From positions 1 to 55,595 of the forward strand of contig CAYVEB010000011.1 in assembly GCA_964450645.1 (NCBI GenBank): 55,595 bases of DNA. Direction: 5' to 3'. A program made the position numbers and the translations under genes. The stretch comes from JAKSPM01 sp964450645. Lineage in GTDB: Bacteria > Bacillota > Clostridia > Oscillospirales > Oscillospiraceae. The notes under the pieces were generated by a model. It made no database searches. It saw nothing but the letters and a program-made list of their open reading frames with translations, and was not told the DNA's origin. Below, piece after piece: positions 35,324 through 45,954 of this stretch (position 1 is its first letter; each line of letters starts with the position of its first letter).

Positions 35324-35962
35324 TCAGATGGTAGAATCACGTTTGCGCAGATAGGTTTTTGTCTCTGTTCCGTTCTTTAGCCGTTTTAAATTGCCCCTGT
35401 GCATAAAGATGCTCAAGATGGCAATTGCCACGGACATCGCAAAAATGCTCCACTGACGATAGAAAAACCAGAGAAATAGAAATGGGAACACGCAAGCGCA
35501 TACAATAGAGCCCAAGGAGACGTAATGCGTCGTAAAAAACAATGTGGCAAAAATTACAATCAGTATGAGAAATATCAGCGGGTTCATCACCAGCGCCAGT
35601 GTTCCGCTGCATAAGATGCCTTTTCCGCCCCGGAAATGGAGCAGGACAGGAAAGATATGCCCTAAAATGACGGCAGTCCCTCCGAGCATTTTCCCCACGG
35701 TCCACCAGTCGTCAAGGCCGCACCATTTGCACACAAACGCACCCAAATAACAGCCCAGCACCGTTTTCGCAATATCGATCAGCAGCACGAGAATGGACTT
35801 GCGCCCGCCAAAGTTGCGGAAGAAGTTGGTTGCACCCGCGTTTCGACTGCCCTTTGTGCGAACGTCGACCTTTAGGAAATTTTTAGAAATAATTACCGCG
35901 CCATTGATATTGCCAAGAAAATACCCGGCAAGCAATGTCAGCGCCAGTCCAAGAATTTGCAT
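35324..35962 (-). CDS. plsY: Acyl-phosphate:glycerol-3-phosphate acyltransferase
   Basis: A 212-residue membrane protein that transfers an acyl group from acyl phosphate to glycerol 3-phosphate, the first step of phospholipid synthesis. The three PlsY motifs are seen: GSRNAGATN, GHIFPVLLHFRGGKG and HRGNLKRLKNGTE. GGAGGAA precedes the start. It begins three bases after the der stop and is followed by gpsA, which supplies its substrate. Confidence 0.95.
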   Translation of the reverse strand: MQILGLALTLLAGYFLGNINGAVIISKNFLKVDVRTKGSRNAGATNFFRNFGGRKSILVLLIDIAKTVLGCYLGAFVCKWCGLDDWWTVGKMLGGTAVILGHIFPVLLHFRGGKGILCSGTLALVMNPLIFLILIVIFATLFFTTHYVSLGSIVCACVFPFLFLWFFYRQWSIFAMSVAIAILSIFMHRGNLKRLKNGTETKTYLRKRDSTI

Positions 35963-35965
35963 GGC

Positions 35966-37294
35966 CTATTCCTCCTTATCGCCCCGCTGGCGAATGGTGA
36001 TGCGGACCGGCGTACCGTCCAAACCAAAAACGGTACGGATTTGGTTCTCCAGATAACGCTGATAAGAGAAGTGGAACAGCCGCACATCATTGCAGAAAAA
36101 TACGAAATGTGGCGGCTTTACGCCGATCTGCGTAACATAGTAAATTTTGAGCCGACGGCCCTTGTCGGAAGGCGGCTGCACGCGCGCAGTGGCGTCCTCC
36201 AGAATGTTATTGAGCATCCCCGTGGTGATGCGCATCGCGTTTTGCTCCGCGACATGATTAATGAGGTCAAACAGTTTGTCCACGCGCTGCCCGGTTCGTG
36301 CGGAGATGAATAAGACCGGCGCATAGGTCATATAGCTCAGGCCGTTGCGGATCTGCGCGGTTTTTTCATCCATGGTTTTGGTATCTTTTTCCACCGTATC
36401 CCATTTATTAGCAAGCAAAATGCAAGCTTTTCCGGCCTCGTGGGCGAGGCCGGCGATTTTGGTGTCCTGTTCCGTAACGCCCTCGTTTGCGTCCAGCATG
36501 ATTAGGCACACGTCGCAACGTTCAATGGCGTTAATTGTGCGGAGATTGGAATATTTTTCAATCGCGTCGTCAACCTTGGACTTGCGCCGCATACCGGCGG
36601 TATCAATAAAACAGTATTTCCCGTGTTCGTTTTCAAAATAGCTGTCGACGGCGTCGCGGGTCGTTCCGGCTACATCCGACACAATTACCCGCTCCATGCC
36701 CAAAATTTTGTTGAGCAGACTTGATTTTCCCACATTTGGCTTACCGACAATCGCCACATGGATGCGGTCATCTTCTTGCGCCTCATCGGTTGGGGCAGGG
36801 AAGTGCGCCACGCAAAAATCGAGCAGATCGCCGGTTCCGTGGCCGTGGATGGCGGAGACTTCAATGGGATCGCCCAGGCCGAGGGAGTAAAAATCGTATA
36901 CATCCGGGTTTGTCGGGCCGATCGCGTCGCATTTGTTCACCGCCAGACACACCGGTTTTTTGGAACGGAGCAGCATATTTGCCACATCCTTGTCAGCGGC
37001 TGTGACGCCAGTCCTCACGTCGGTGACCATGATAATCACGTTGGCGGTTTCCATGGCAATCTCCGCCTGTCTGCGCATGAATTTCAGCATTTCGTTGTCT
37101 GTTTTTGGCTCAATACCGCCGGTGTCGATAATCTCAAACTCGCGGCCATTCCAGTCGCAACTGCCGTAAATCCGGTCCCGAGTGACGCCAGGCGTATCCT
37201 CCACAATCGCCGTGCGGCGGCCGGTCAGTTTGTTAAACAGCATTGATTTTCCCACATTCGGCCTGCCCACAATGGCAACCAGGGGCTTTGCCAT
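35966..37294 (-). CDS. der: Ribosome biogenesis GTPase Der (EngA)
   Basis: 442 residues with two tandem GTPase domains and a C-terminal KH-like domain, needed for 50S subunit assembly. Domain 1: GRPNVGKSMLFNKL, DTGG, NKCD. Domain 2: GKPNVGKSSLLNKI, DTAGMRRKSKV, NKWD. AAGGAGG precedes the start. It lies 12 bases after valS with no terminator between, so it is likely read from the T-box promoter. Confidence 0.97.
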   Translation of the reverse strand: MAKPLVAIVGRPNVGKSMLFNKLTGRRTAIVEDTPGVTRDRIYGSCDWNGREFEIIDTGGIEPKTDNEMLKFMRRQAEIAMETANVIIMVTDVRTGVTAADKDVANMLLRSKKPVCLAVNKCDAIGPTNPDVYDFYSLGLGDPIEVSAIHGHGTGDLLDFCVAHFPAPTDEAQEDDRIHVAIVGKPNVGKSSLLNKILGMERVIVSDVAGTTRDAVDSYFENEHGKYCFIDTAGMRRKSKVDDAIEKYSNLRTINAIERCDVCLIMLDANEGVTEQDTKIAGLAHEAGKACILLANKWDTVEKDTKTMDEKTAQIRNGLSYMTYAPVLFISARTGQRVDKLFDLINHVAEQNAMRITTGMLNNILEDATARVQPPSDKGRRLKIYYVTQIGVKPPHFVFFCNDVRLFHFSYQRYLENQIRTVFGLDGTPVRITIRQRGDKEE

Positions 37295-37306
37295 AGTTTT
37301 GCCTCC

Positions 37307-39973
37307 TTAATTCTTTGAGATTGCCGTTGCCCGCAGCTTTTCCAGCCGCTGCTTGGAATCCGTAAGCTGGGCCAGCAGCGCTTGCAGCCGCGCGACCTTG
37401 GCGCGCTCGTTGGCGACCACCGTTTCCGGCGCCTTTGCCACAAACGCCGCGTTCTCCAGCTTCTTTTCGGTGCGGGTCAGGTCGTTTTCGACCTTTGCCA
37501 TTTCCTTAACCACCCGTTCCAATTCCTTGTTCACGTCCACGAGCTGGGCCAGAGGCATGTACACTTTGGCGTCCGCCGTCACGCAACTGGCCATATCCTC
37601 GTGGCCCTCCGGCTGTTTGGAGGACACCACAAGCCGATCCGCATAGGCCAGGCGGCAGATATAACCCTCGCCTGCGGCAAAAAATTCCGGCTTGTCTGTC
37701 TGCACATAGAGCGTACACTTCTTGCTGGGCGGCACATTCATTTCCGCCCTGCGATTGCGCACCGCACGAATCGCGTTCATGATAGAAGCCATTTCCGCTT
37801 CCTCGGCGCGGAAATCCAGCTCCGGCCGGAAAACCGGCCAGCTGGCCAGGATCAGCGTATCGCCCTCGTGGGGGATGGCCTGCCAGATTTCCTCGGTGAT
37901 AAAGGGCATAAACGGATGCAACAGCCGCAGGAACTGATCGAGCACATACACCAGCACCTTCTGGGCGCACAGCTTGCGCGCGGAGTCGTCACCGTACAGG
38001 CGCGCCTTGGTCAGCTCAATATACCAGTCGCAGTAGTCGTCCCAGATAAAGTCATAGATTTTTGCGGAGGCAACGCCCAACTCGTAGGCGTCCAGATTCT
38101 CTGTGACTTCGCGGATGATCGTATTGAGCCGGCTCAAGATCCACCGATCCTCCAATTCCAGCTGGGATAGATCCGGTAGTTTGTTCTCATCAATCGACAG
38201 ATTCATCAGCACATAGCGGCTGGCGTTCCAGATTTTATTGGCGAAATTCCGCATGGCCTCGCACTTTTCCTTATAGAAGCGCATATCGTTGCCGGGGGAG
38301 TTGCCGGTGATCAGGTTGAAGCGTAGTGCGTCGGCGCCATAAGTCTCGGCCATTTCCAGCGGGTCGACGCCGTTTCCCAGAGATTTGGACATCTTCCGGC
38401 CCTTCTCGTCGCGCACCAGGCCGTGGATAAAAACCGTGTGGAACGGCTCTTTTTTCATCTGCTCCATGCCAGAGAAGATCATTCTAGCGACCCAGAAGAA
38501 AATAATGTCATACCCGGTGACCATGACCGTGGTGGGATACCAATAATTCAGATCTTCTGCGTCCAAATTTGGCCAGCCCATTGTTGAGAAAGGCCACAGG
38601 GCGGAGGAGAACCAAGTGTCGAGCACGTCCTGCTCGCGGGTCAGGTGCGTACAGCCGCATTTTTCGCACTGGGTCGGATCCTCGCGCTTGACATTGATAT
38701 GGCCGCACGCGTCGCAGTACCAGGCGGGAATCTGATGCCCCCACCAGAGCTGACGGGAAATGCACCAATCGTGAACGTTTTCCATCCAGTTGGTGTAGAT
38801 CTTTGTGAACCGCTCAGGCACAAATCGGATGGTGCCGTCCTGCACGACGCGCAAGGCCTCCTTCGCCAGCGGCTCCATTTTTACAAACCACTGTGCGGAG
38901 ATCATCGGCTCCACATCCCGATGGCAGCGGTAGCAAGTGCCGACGTTGTGGTTGTAATCCTCGGTTTTCACCAGATAGCCCTGTTCGGTCAGGTCCTTGA
39001 CCACGGCCTCGCGGCACTCGTACCGATCCATGCCGCAGTATTTTCCGCCGTTTTCGTTAATATGGCCGTCGTCACCAATGACCTTGATCACTTCCAAGTT
39101 GTGGCGCAGGCCCACTTCAAAGTCGTTGGGGTCGTGCGCAGGAGTCATTTTCACGCAGCCGGTGCCGAAATCCATCTCACAGTAGTCGTCGGCAATAATA
39201 GGAATTTCCCGGTTCATCAGGGGCAGAATACAGGTTTTGCCAATCAAATGCTGATACCGCGTATCGTTCGGGTTGACAGCCACGGCGGTATCACCCATCA
39301 TCGTCTCAGGCCGCGTGGTCGCGACCACCATATCCCCGGAGCCATCCGCCAGGGGATAGCGCAGATACCACAGGTGGCCGGGCTTGTCCACAAATTCTAC
39401 TTCCGCGTCGGACAGGGCCGTCACACAGTGGGGGCACCAGTTGATAATCCGGGAGCCTTTATAGATCAGCCCCTTGTCATATAGTTCGCAGAATGCCTCC
39501 CGGACAGCCTTCGAGCAGCCCTCGTCCATGGTAAAGCGCTGGCGGTCCCAGTCGCAGGAGGCGCCCAGTTTCATCTGCTGCTTGACAATCCGGTCGCCAT
39601 ATTGGTTTTTCCAATCCCAAACCCGCTCCAAAAACTTCTCGCGTCCCAGGTCATAGCGCGTCAAGCCCTCTTTTTCCCGGAGAATCTCTTCCACTTTGAT
39701 CTGCGTCGCGATCCCTGCGTGGTCGGTTCCGGGGAGCCAAAGGGCCGAATAGCCCTGCATCCGCTTAAACCGGGTGATAATATCTTGTAACGTGCAGTCC
39801 AGTGCGTGACCGATGTGCAGCTGTCCAGTGACATTCGGGGGCGGCATGACGATGGAAAACGGCTTCTTCGCCGGATCCGCTTTCGCGCGAAAGCAGCCCT
39901 TGTCCAGCCACATCTGATAAATCCGGGACTCTACATCTTTGGGTTCATAAGTCTTGGATAATTCTTTTCTCAT
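37307..39973 (-). CDS. valS: Valine--tRNA ligase
   Basis: 888-residue class I synthetase that charges tRNA-Val. Seen: PPPNVTGQLHIGHALD with the HIGH motif (about residue 55), the editing domain, the KMSKS motif (about residue 528) and a C-terminal coiled coil rich in Lys/Glu that binds the tRNA. A zinc-type CDACGHINVK/CEKCGC insertion is also seen. GGAGTG precedes the ATG. A T-box leader with a valine specifier controls it. Confidence 0.97.
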   Translation of the reverse strand: MRKELSKTYEPKDVESRIYQMWLDKGCFRAKADPAKKPFSIVMPPPNVTGQLHIGHALDCTLQDIITRFKRMQGYSALWLPGTDHAGIATQIKVEEILREKEGLTRYDLGREKFLERVWDWKNQYGDRIVKQQMKLGASCDWDRQRFTMDEGCSKAVREAFCELYDKGLIYKGSRIINWCPHCVTALSDAEVEFVDKPGHLWYLRYPLADGSGDMVVATTRPETMMGDTAVAVNPNDTRYQHLIGKTCILPLMNREIPIIADDYCEMDFGTGCVKMTPAHDPNDFEVGLRHNLEVIKVIGDDGHINENGGKYCGMDRYECREAVVKDLTEQGYLVKTEDYNHNVGTCYRCHRDVEPMISAQWFVKMEPLAKEALRVVQDGTIRFVPERFTKIYTNWMENVHDWCISRQLWWGHQIPAWYCDACGHINVKREDPTQCEKCGCTHLTREQDVLDTWFSSALWPFSTMGWPNLDAEDLNYWYPTTVMVTGYDIIFFWVARMIFSGMEQMKKEPFHTVFIHGLVRDEKGRKMSKSLGNGVDPLEMAETYGADALRFNLITGNSPGNDMRFYKEKCEAMRNFANKIWNASRYVLMNLSIDENKLPDLSQLELEDRWILSRLNTIIREVTENLDAYELGVASAKIYDFIWDDYCDWYIELTKARLYGDDSARKLCAQKVLVYVLDQFLRLLHPFMPFITEEIWQAIPHEGDTLILASWPVFRPELDFRAEEAEMASIMNAIRAVRNRRAEMNVPPSKKCTLYVQTDKPEFFAAGEGYICRLAYADRLVVSSKQPEGHEDMASCVTADAKVYMPLAQLVDVNKELERVVKEMAKVENDLTRTEKKLENAAFVAKAPETVVANERAKVARLQALLAQLTDSKQRLEKLRATAISKN

Positions 39974-39985
39974 TTAAATCACTCC

Positions 39986-40222
39986 AAAAAACGCCCAAAG
40001 CAGCAAACTGCTCAGGGCGAAACAAATCCGTGGTACCACCTGAGTTCCCGAGTGGGCACTCTAGCCCTATAACGGGAGCACCCGTAGCAGCCTACTTTTC
40101 TTCAGTCCTCCGCTCCGAGGCGACGTTCATCCAGCGCCGGGTGGACTCGCACCGGCCGTCCATTCTCTGCTTGCCGCGCTTTGAATACTCTTCCTCTTCC
40201 TCGCGTTTCCAATATCTGTATT
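39986..40222 (-). promoter_or_regulatory. T-box leader, valine specifier GUC
   Basis: On the minus strand from about 40222: a stem I region with AGAGAA, GGUGCGAGUCC-like loop and GAACGUCGCCUCGGAG, in which GUC at 40124-40122 is the specifier codon (Val). The antiterminator T-box sequence AGGTGGTACCACGGA lies at 40041-40027. A terminator follows: cgccc/gggcg with inner agcag/ctgct (40019-39992) and six T. Uncharged tRNA-Val should pair with the specifier and T-box and let transcription continue into valS. Stem I ends are approximate. Confidence 0.93.
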
Positions 40223-40228
40223 GTGTTC

Positions 40229-40257
40229 ATGATACACAATTTCCCTGGAAATGTCAA
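40229..40257 (-). promoter_or_regulatory. Sigma-A promoter of the T-box/valS operon
   Basis: On the minus strand TTGACA (40257-40252), exactly 17 bases, TATCAT (40234-40229). Near consensus; transcription should start close to 40222. Confidence 0.85.
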
Positions 40258-40292
40258 TAGATTGTTGGCTTTGCGCGCCCAATTTTACACAA

Positions 40293-40326
40293 GCAAGCAG
40301 AAGACCCGCGGGAGCCTTCTGCTTGC
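40293..40326 (-). terminator. Terminator of the ATP synthase operon
   Basis: Eleven-pair perfect stem 40293-40303 with 40316-40326, extended by cccgcggg inside, ten bases after the atpC stop. The following T run is short (ttgcttgtgt when read on the minus strand). Confidence 0.6.
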
Positions 40327-40335
40327 GGAAAATGT

Positions 40336-40740
40336 TTATTTTACGCTCGCAACACTCTTGCGCACCAGCGCGCGCCTGAGCTTAGCCTCCGCAATGAGCA
40401 GATCCTGCTGCGAGGCGCCCTTATCGTCCAGCACGGCCTTCGCCCGCTGATAAGCGTTCTCGGCACGAGCCAAATCGATCTCCTCGGCCCACTCAAAGGT
40501 GGTGGCCACCAGCTTCACATCGCCTCCGGAGACCGATAACATTCCGCCGATGCAGGCCGCCTTGCGCACGGTATTGTCCACAGTGATGCGCGCCTGGCCC
40601 ATGCCGAGGGCGGTGACCATGTCGATATGGTTTGCCAGAATTCCAATCTCACCGCTGATCGCGCGGACAATGACCTGCTGAGCCTGCCCGTCATATGCCA
40701 GACCGTCCGGCGTCACAATTTGCAGATGAAACGAGGTCAT
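40336..40740 (-). CDS. atpC: ATP synthase epsilon subunit
   Basis: 134 residues. N-terminal beta sandwich (FHLQIVTPDGLAYDG, ISGEIGILANHIDMVTAL, GGMLSVSGGDVKLVA) and two C-terminal helices (EIDLARAENAYQRAKAVLDD, LRRALVRKSV). It regulates ATP hydrolysis and links the gamma stalk to the c ring. ATG 40740 is chosen because AAAAGGG lies eight bases upstream; GTG 40749 overlapping the atpD stop is possible. Last gene of the operon. Confidence 0.95.
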   Translation of the reverse strand: MTSFHLQIVTPDGLAYDGQAQQVIVRAISGEIGILANHIDMVTALGMGQARITVDNTVRKAACIGGMLSVSGGDVKLVATTFEWAEEIDLARAENAYQRAKAVLDDKGASQQDLLIAEAKLRRALVRKSVASVK

Positions 40741-40745
40741 AGCAT

Positions 40746-42134
<1,389 letters not shown>

Positions 42135-42158
42135 TGCAGTCAACTCCTTCGCAAATTA

Positions 42159-43016
42159 TTATGACTCGGAACCGCCGACAATCTCGGTGATTTCCTGGGT
42201 GATCGCGCCTTGGCGGGCGCGGTTGTATTGCAGGCTTAAATCCGCGATCATTTCCTCCGCGTTTTTGGTGGCGGAATCCATCGCGGTGCGCCGCGCCGCT
42301 TGCTCCGACGCGACCGACTCGCACAGTGCGCCATAGATCAGTCCGCCTAAATACTCCGGAATGATGGCTTGAAATACCGTCTCCGGATCCGGCTCATAGA
42401 GCGTGAGCACGCGCGGCGCACGCGCCGCCGGGCGTTCCGGCCGGATGTGCTCCAGGGGCAGCAAGGGAAGCGTCGCCGGGCTTTGGGCCAGCATCGACAC
42501 AAAATTAGTATAAGCCAAGACAATTTCATCAAACTCGCCGTCTAAAAACGCGTCCGACAAAAGCCTTGCCAGCGTAAAGCAGTCGCCAACCGTAACATCC
42601 GCCGCCTGTGCGTAGCTTTCCGTGAAAATGGGAATTTCCCGCTGGTGGAAATACTCCACAGCCTTTTTCCCAATCGGTACGACGCACACATCTTTTCCGG
42701 CAGTTTCCTCCGCCACGCAGCGGAACAAATTGGCATTATACCCACCGGCAAGACCTCGATCGCCGGCGATAACAATGTAACAGGACTTTTTGATCTCCCG
42801 GCAATCCGTAAAAGGGGAGGAGAAGTCCTCTGTATTGGCGGCGATGTCCGTAAATACGGCGTAAAGCGTCTCAAAGTAGGGGCGGCTTTCCAGCGCACGG
42901 GCCTGCGCCTTGCGCAGTTTGGAAGCGGCAACCATTTCCATGGCCTTGGTAATCTGCTTGGTCGAACTCATGCTCTTAATCCGCAGTTTGATATCCTTCA
43001 TGGAAACACCGGCCAT
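42159..43016 (-). CDS. atpG: ATP synthase gamma subunit
   Basis: 285 residues, the central rotor shaft. Typical ends are seen: MKDIKLRIKSMSSTKQITKA at the N-terminus and AMDSATKNAEEMIADLSLQY and NRARQGAITQEITEIVGG at the C-terminus. These two helices form the coiled coil inside the alpha/beta hexamer. AAGGAG stands ten bases before ATG 43016; a start at the sixth residue is possible. Confidence 0.96.
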   Translation of the reverse strand: MAGVSMKDIKLRIKSMSSTKQITKAMEMVAASKLRKAQARALESRPYFETLYAVFTDIAANTEDFSSPFTDCREIKKSCYIVIAGDRGLAGGYNANLFRCVAEETAGKDVCVVPIGKKAVEYFHQREIPIFTESYAQAADVTVGDCFTLARLLSDAFLDGEFDEIVLAYTNFVSMLAQSPATLPLLPLEHIRPERPAARAPRVLTLYEPDPETVFQAIIPEYLGGLIYGALCESVASEQAARRTAMDSATKNAEEMIADLSLQYNRARQGAITQEITEIVGGSES

Positions 43017-43033
43017 GCGTCGTCACTCCTTCC

Positions 43034-44560
43034 TTACTTCCTCTTCAAGAATTCAGCCACATAGGTTTCGACCGCTTCTTTCAAAAGCGCCTCGTCTTCC
43101 AGCGCTCCGGTGGCCCGGATGGAATCGAGTACCTTACAATAGCGGTTGTCCATCCATTCATATAACCCGGCTTCAAACTCTGGAACGTCCTCCACGGCGA
43201 TATCCTTTAAATAGCCGTTGACCACCGCGTAGAGAATACACACCTGGTGGGCCACTTCCACAGGCGCGTTGTTTTTTTGCTTTAAAACGGCCACAATCCG
43301 CTCACCCTGCGCCAGGCGATCCTTCGTGTCCTGATCGAGATCGGAGCCGAATTGGGCAAAACTTTGCAGCTCGCGGTACTGCGAATACAACAGCTTCAAA
43401 GACCCCGCCACTTTCTTCATGGCCTTGATCTGTGCGTTGCCGCCGACACGGGAGACGGAAATGCCGGGGTTGACGGCGGGCATAATGCCGGCGTGGAACA
43501 GCTCTGTTTCCAGGAAGATCTGTCCGTCTGTGATCGAAATGACGTTGGTCGGGATGTAAGCCGATACGTCGCCGGCCTGCGTCTCAATAATGGGCAGAGC
43601 GGTTAAGGAACCGCCGCCGTATTCCGGCGCCATTCTGGCGGCCCGCTCCAGCAGTCTGGAATGCAGATAGAACACGTCGCCAGGGTAGGCTTCGCGCCCG
43701 GGCGGGCGGCGAATAAGCAAGGAAATGGCGCGGTAAGCCACGGCGTGCTTGCTCAAGTCATCATAGACCACCAGCACATCCTTGCCCTGTTGCATAAAAT
43801 ACTCGCCCATCGAGCAGCCGGCATAGGGGGCGATATACTGCATCGGCGCCAGCTCAGAAGCGGTTGCGGAGACAACAATGGTGTAATCCATCGCACCCGC
43901 TGCGGTCAGACTATTTACAATTTGCGCCACCGTCGAGCGCTTTTGCCCGATGGATACGTAGATGCAGATCACGTTCTGGCCCTTCTGATTGATGATGGTG
44001 TCGGTCGCCAGCGTCGTCTTGCCCGTTTGACGGTCGCCAATGATCAGTTCGCGCTGGCCGCGGCCGATCGGAATCATGGAGTCAATAGCCTTGATGCCCG
44101 TCTGCAGAGGGACAGAAACCGACTTGCGCTCGATAATTCCGGGCGCGGGCGTTTCAATGGGCCGATAGGGGATCTCCTTGCTGGAAGTACCGCTCACCAA
44201 ATGGCCCTTGCCGTCGATGGGATGCCCCAGTGCATCCAACAAGAGTCCGATAAGCGCCTCGCCCACCGGGACGGAAACGACGCGGCCCGTCCGCTTTACC
44301 GTATCGCCCTCTTTGAGCCCTGCGTCAGATCCAAGAATAACCAGAGACACAGTATTCTCTTCCAAATTCTGAGCCATACCGTAGCTGCCGTTGGGAAGTT
44401 CGATCAGCTCATTGACCACGCAGCGATCCAAACCGGCCACGCGTGCGATGCCGTCGCCCACCAGGATGATGGAGCCGGTTTCACTCTGCTCGATCTTTGA
44501 TTCGTAATGTTTAATTTGGGAACGTATGATCTTGGTAATTTCTTCCGGTCTTAATTCCAT
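43034..44560 (-). CDS. atpA: ATP synthase alpha subunit
   Basis: 508 residues, the non-catalytic nucleotide-binding F1 subunit. Walker A GDRQTGKTT, QKRSTVAQIV, SISDGQIFLE-like SITDGQIFLE and the PAVNPGISVSRVGG segment are seen. The N-terminus MELRPEEITKIIRSQI binds the delta subunit. The ribosome site before ATG 44560 is weak. Standard position after atpH. Confidence 0.97.
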   Translation of the reverse strand: MELRPEEITKIIRSQIKHYESKIEQSETGSIILVGDGIARVAGLDRCVVNELIELPNGSYGMAQNLEENTVSLVILGSDAGLKEGDTVKRTGRVVSVPVGEALIGLLLDALGHPIDGKGHLVSGTSSKEIPYRPIETPAPGIIERKSVSVPLQTGIKAIDSMIPIGRGQRELIIGDRQTGKTTLATDTIINQKGQNVICIYVSIGQKRSTVAQIVNSLTAAGAMDYTIVVSATASELAPMQYIAPYAGCSMGEYFMQQGKDVLVVYDDLSKHAVAYRAISLLIRRPPGREAYPGDVFYLHSRLLERAARMAPEYGGGSLTALPIIETQAGDVSAYIPTNVISITDGQIFLETELFHAGIMPAVNPGISVSRVGGNAQIKAMKKVAGSLKLLYSQYRELQSFAQFGSDLDQDTKDRLAQGERIVAVLKQKNNAPVEVAHQVCILYAVVNGYLKDIAVEDVPEFEAGLYEWMDNRYCKVLDSIRATGALEDEALLKEAVETYVAEFLKRK

Positions 44561-44596
44561 GTTTTACCAACTTTCTGTGTAAAATACAAACGGGGC

Positions 44597-45136
44597 CTAC
44601 AATACCGTTTTGCGGAGCATGGCGCGGATATTGTCCAAACGGTTGCGGATAGTGCCGTCTAGCTGCTCGCCGTCCATCTCCAGGCGGATTCCGCCCAAGA
44701 TCGTCGGATCGATCCGCATGGTCAGGTCGATTTGTTTCCCGGTGACGTCGTGGAGCTTTTGCACCAGCTTCTCGCGCAGCGCATCCGGCATCGGAACCGC
44801 CGTGACAACCGTCGCCTCCAAGATGCCGTAGTCGGCGTTGTAGCAATGGCAAAATTCCTCACAGCTGCCGGAAAAGTCCCGCATGAGCCCGCGCTCCGTC
44901 ATCAGCTTCATGGCGTTTAATACATAGGGCTGAACCACGCCGCCGAAATCGTGCTGCAAAATGCCGCACCGCTCTTTTTTTGTGATCGTAGGGGTGCAGA
45001 GCAGCTTGATATACTCCGGCGTCTGGCGAAATACCTCCGACAAGATCCGCAGTTGCCGCAAAATCTCACCCTCCAGCTGTTCCTCCCGCGCCAGGGTATA
45101 CAGAGCCTTTCCGTAGATTTTCGCTGTTTGCGTCAT
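44597..45136 (-). CDS. atpH: ATP synthase delta subunit
   Basis: 179 residues (OSCP-like). N-terminal helical domain (IYGKALYTLAREEQL), C-terminal motif DPTILGGIRLEMDGEQLDGT followed by IRNRLDNIRAML. It fixes the F1 head to the b stalk. Its ATG overlaps the atpF stop (ATGA). Confidence 0.95.
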   Translation of the reverse strand: MTQTAKIYGKALYTLAREEQLEGEILRQLRILSEVFRQTPEYIKLLCTPTITKKERCGILQHDFGGVVQPYVLNAMKLMTERGLMRDFSGSCEEFCHCYNADYGILEATVVTAVPMPDALREKLVQKLHDVTGKQIDLTMRIDPTILGGIRLEMDGEQLDGTIRNRLDNIRAMLRKTVL

Positions 45137-45639
45137 TGCGTTTCACCCATTTTCTGAATGAATTGCTCGATCAGCTTTTGCTGATCGCTGGCGTTTAGCT
45201 CTTTTTCCACAACTTTCTCCGCAATATCCATGGCGATGCTGGAAATGTCGTCCTTGGCGTCGTTCAGCGCCTGCCGCCGCTCACGGGCGATATCCGCCGA
45301 AGCCTTCTGACGAACCCGCTCCGCCTCGCTTTTGGCCTCGCGGATAATTTGCTCCCCGCGCTGCTGGGCGTCCACCGTGGCGCTCTGCAAAATACCGGCG
45401 GCTTCCGTCTTGGCGTTCGACAGACGGAACTGATAGTCCTTCCGCAGCGCTTCCGCTTCTGCCTTGGCATGATCGGCGTCCTGATAAAGATTGTCAATTT
45501 CCTGCTGACGGTCGTCGATCATCTTCTTCACAGGCTTGAACAGAAATTTCTTCAGCACGAGGAAGGTGATGATCATATTGACCAAAGTAAACAGCGCTGT
45601 CCAGGGATCCAGGCCGATAAAGCTTTGAAATCCCTCCAT
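45133..45639 (-). CDS. atpF: ATP synthase b subunit
   Basis: 168 residues. One N-terminal membrane helix (WTALFTLVNMIITFLVLKKF) and a long charged coiled coil to the end, the peripheral stalk. AAGGAG precedes ATG 45639 by ten bases. A second, out-of-frame ATG lies four bases upstream. Confidence 0.96.
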   Translation of the reverse strand: MEGFQSFIGLDPWTALFTLVNMIITFLVLKKFLFKPVKKMIDDRQQEIDNLYQDADHAKAEAEALRKDYQFRLSNAKTEAAGILQSATVDAQQRGEQIIREAKSEAERVRQKASADIARERRQALNDAKDDISSIAMDIAEKVVEKELNASDQQKLIEQFIQKMGETQ

Positions 45640-45676
45640 ACATGCTCACTCCTTTCTGATTGCTTGGGAAAGCAGT

Positions 45677-45916
45677 TCAGAATACGAACAGCAAAAGGAT
45701 GGCGATAACCAGAGAGTAAATACCGGTGGTTTCCGCGACGCCACAGCCGATGAGCATGTTCAGACGCAAGGTGCTGACAGACTCCGGCTGGCGAGCCATT
45801 CCTTCCAGCGCTTTGCCGACTGCATTGCCTTCGCCAATCGCCGGGCCGATCGCACCCAGACCCATACACAGGCCGGCGCCCAACGCACAAGCCGCTCTCA
45901 CGATTGCTTCTTCCAT
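45677..45916 (-). CDS. atpE: ATP synthase c subunit, two-carboxylate (Na+-type) motif
   Basis: A 79-residue hairpin of two helices forming the rotor ring. Helix 1 has GPAIGEGNAVGKALEGMARQ with E29; the RQP loop is at 42-44. Helix 2 has VAETTGIYSLVIAI with the ion carboxylate E62, then T63, T64 and Y67. Na+-binding c subunits carry Q or E at the first place and E-S/T-T-x-x-Y at the second; the pair E29/E62 matches the two-carboxylate form described for Fusobacterium nucleatum. Na+ coupling is therefore likely, with proton use not excluded. AGGAGG precedes the start. Confidence 0.96.
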   Translation of the reverse strand: MEEAIVRAACALGAGLCMGLGAIGPAIGEGNAVGKALEGMARQPESVSTLRLNMLIGCGVAETTGIYSLVIAILLLFVF

Positions 45917-45954
45917 AGTAATTTCCTCCTAAATAATTTTTTATCGTAGGTTGT

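Noticed and set aside
43661..44500. 279-codon open frame on the plus strand
   Set aside because: Lies inside atpA; shadow frame.
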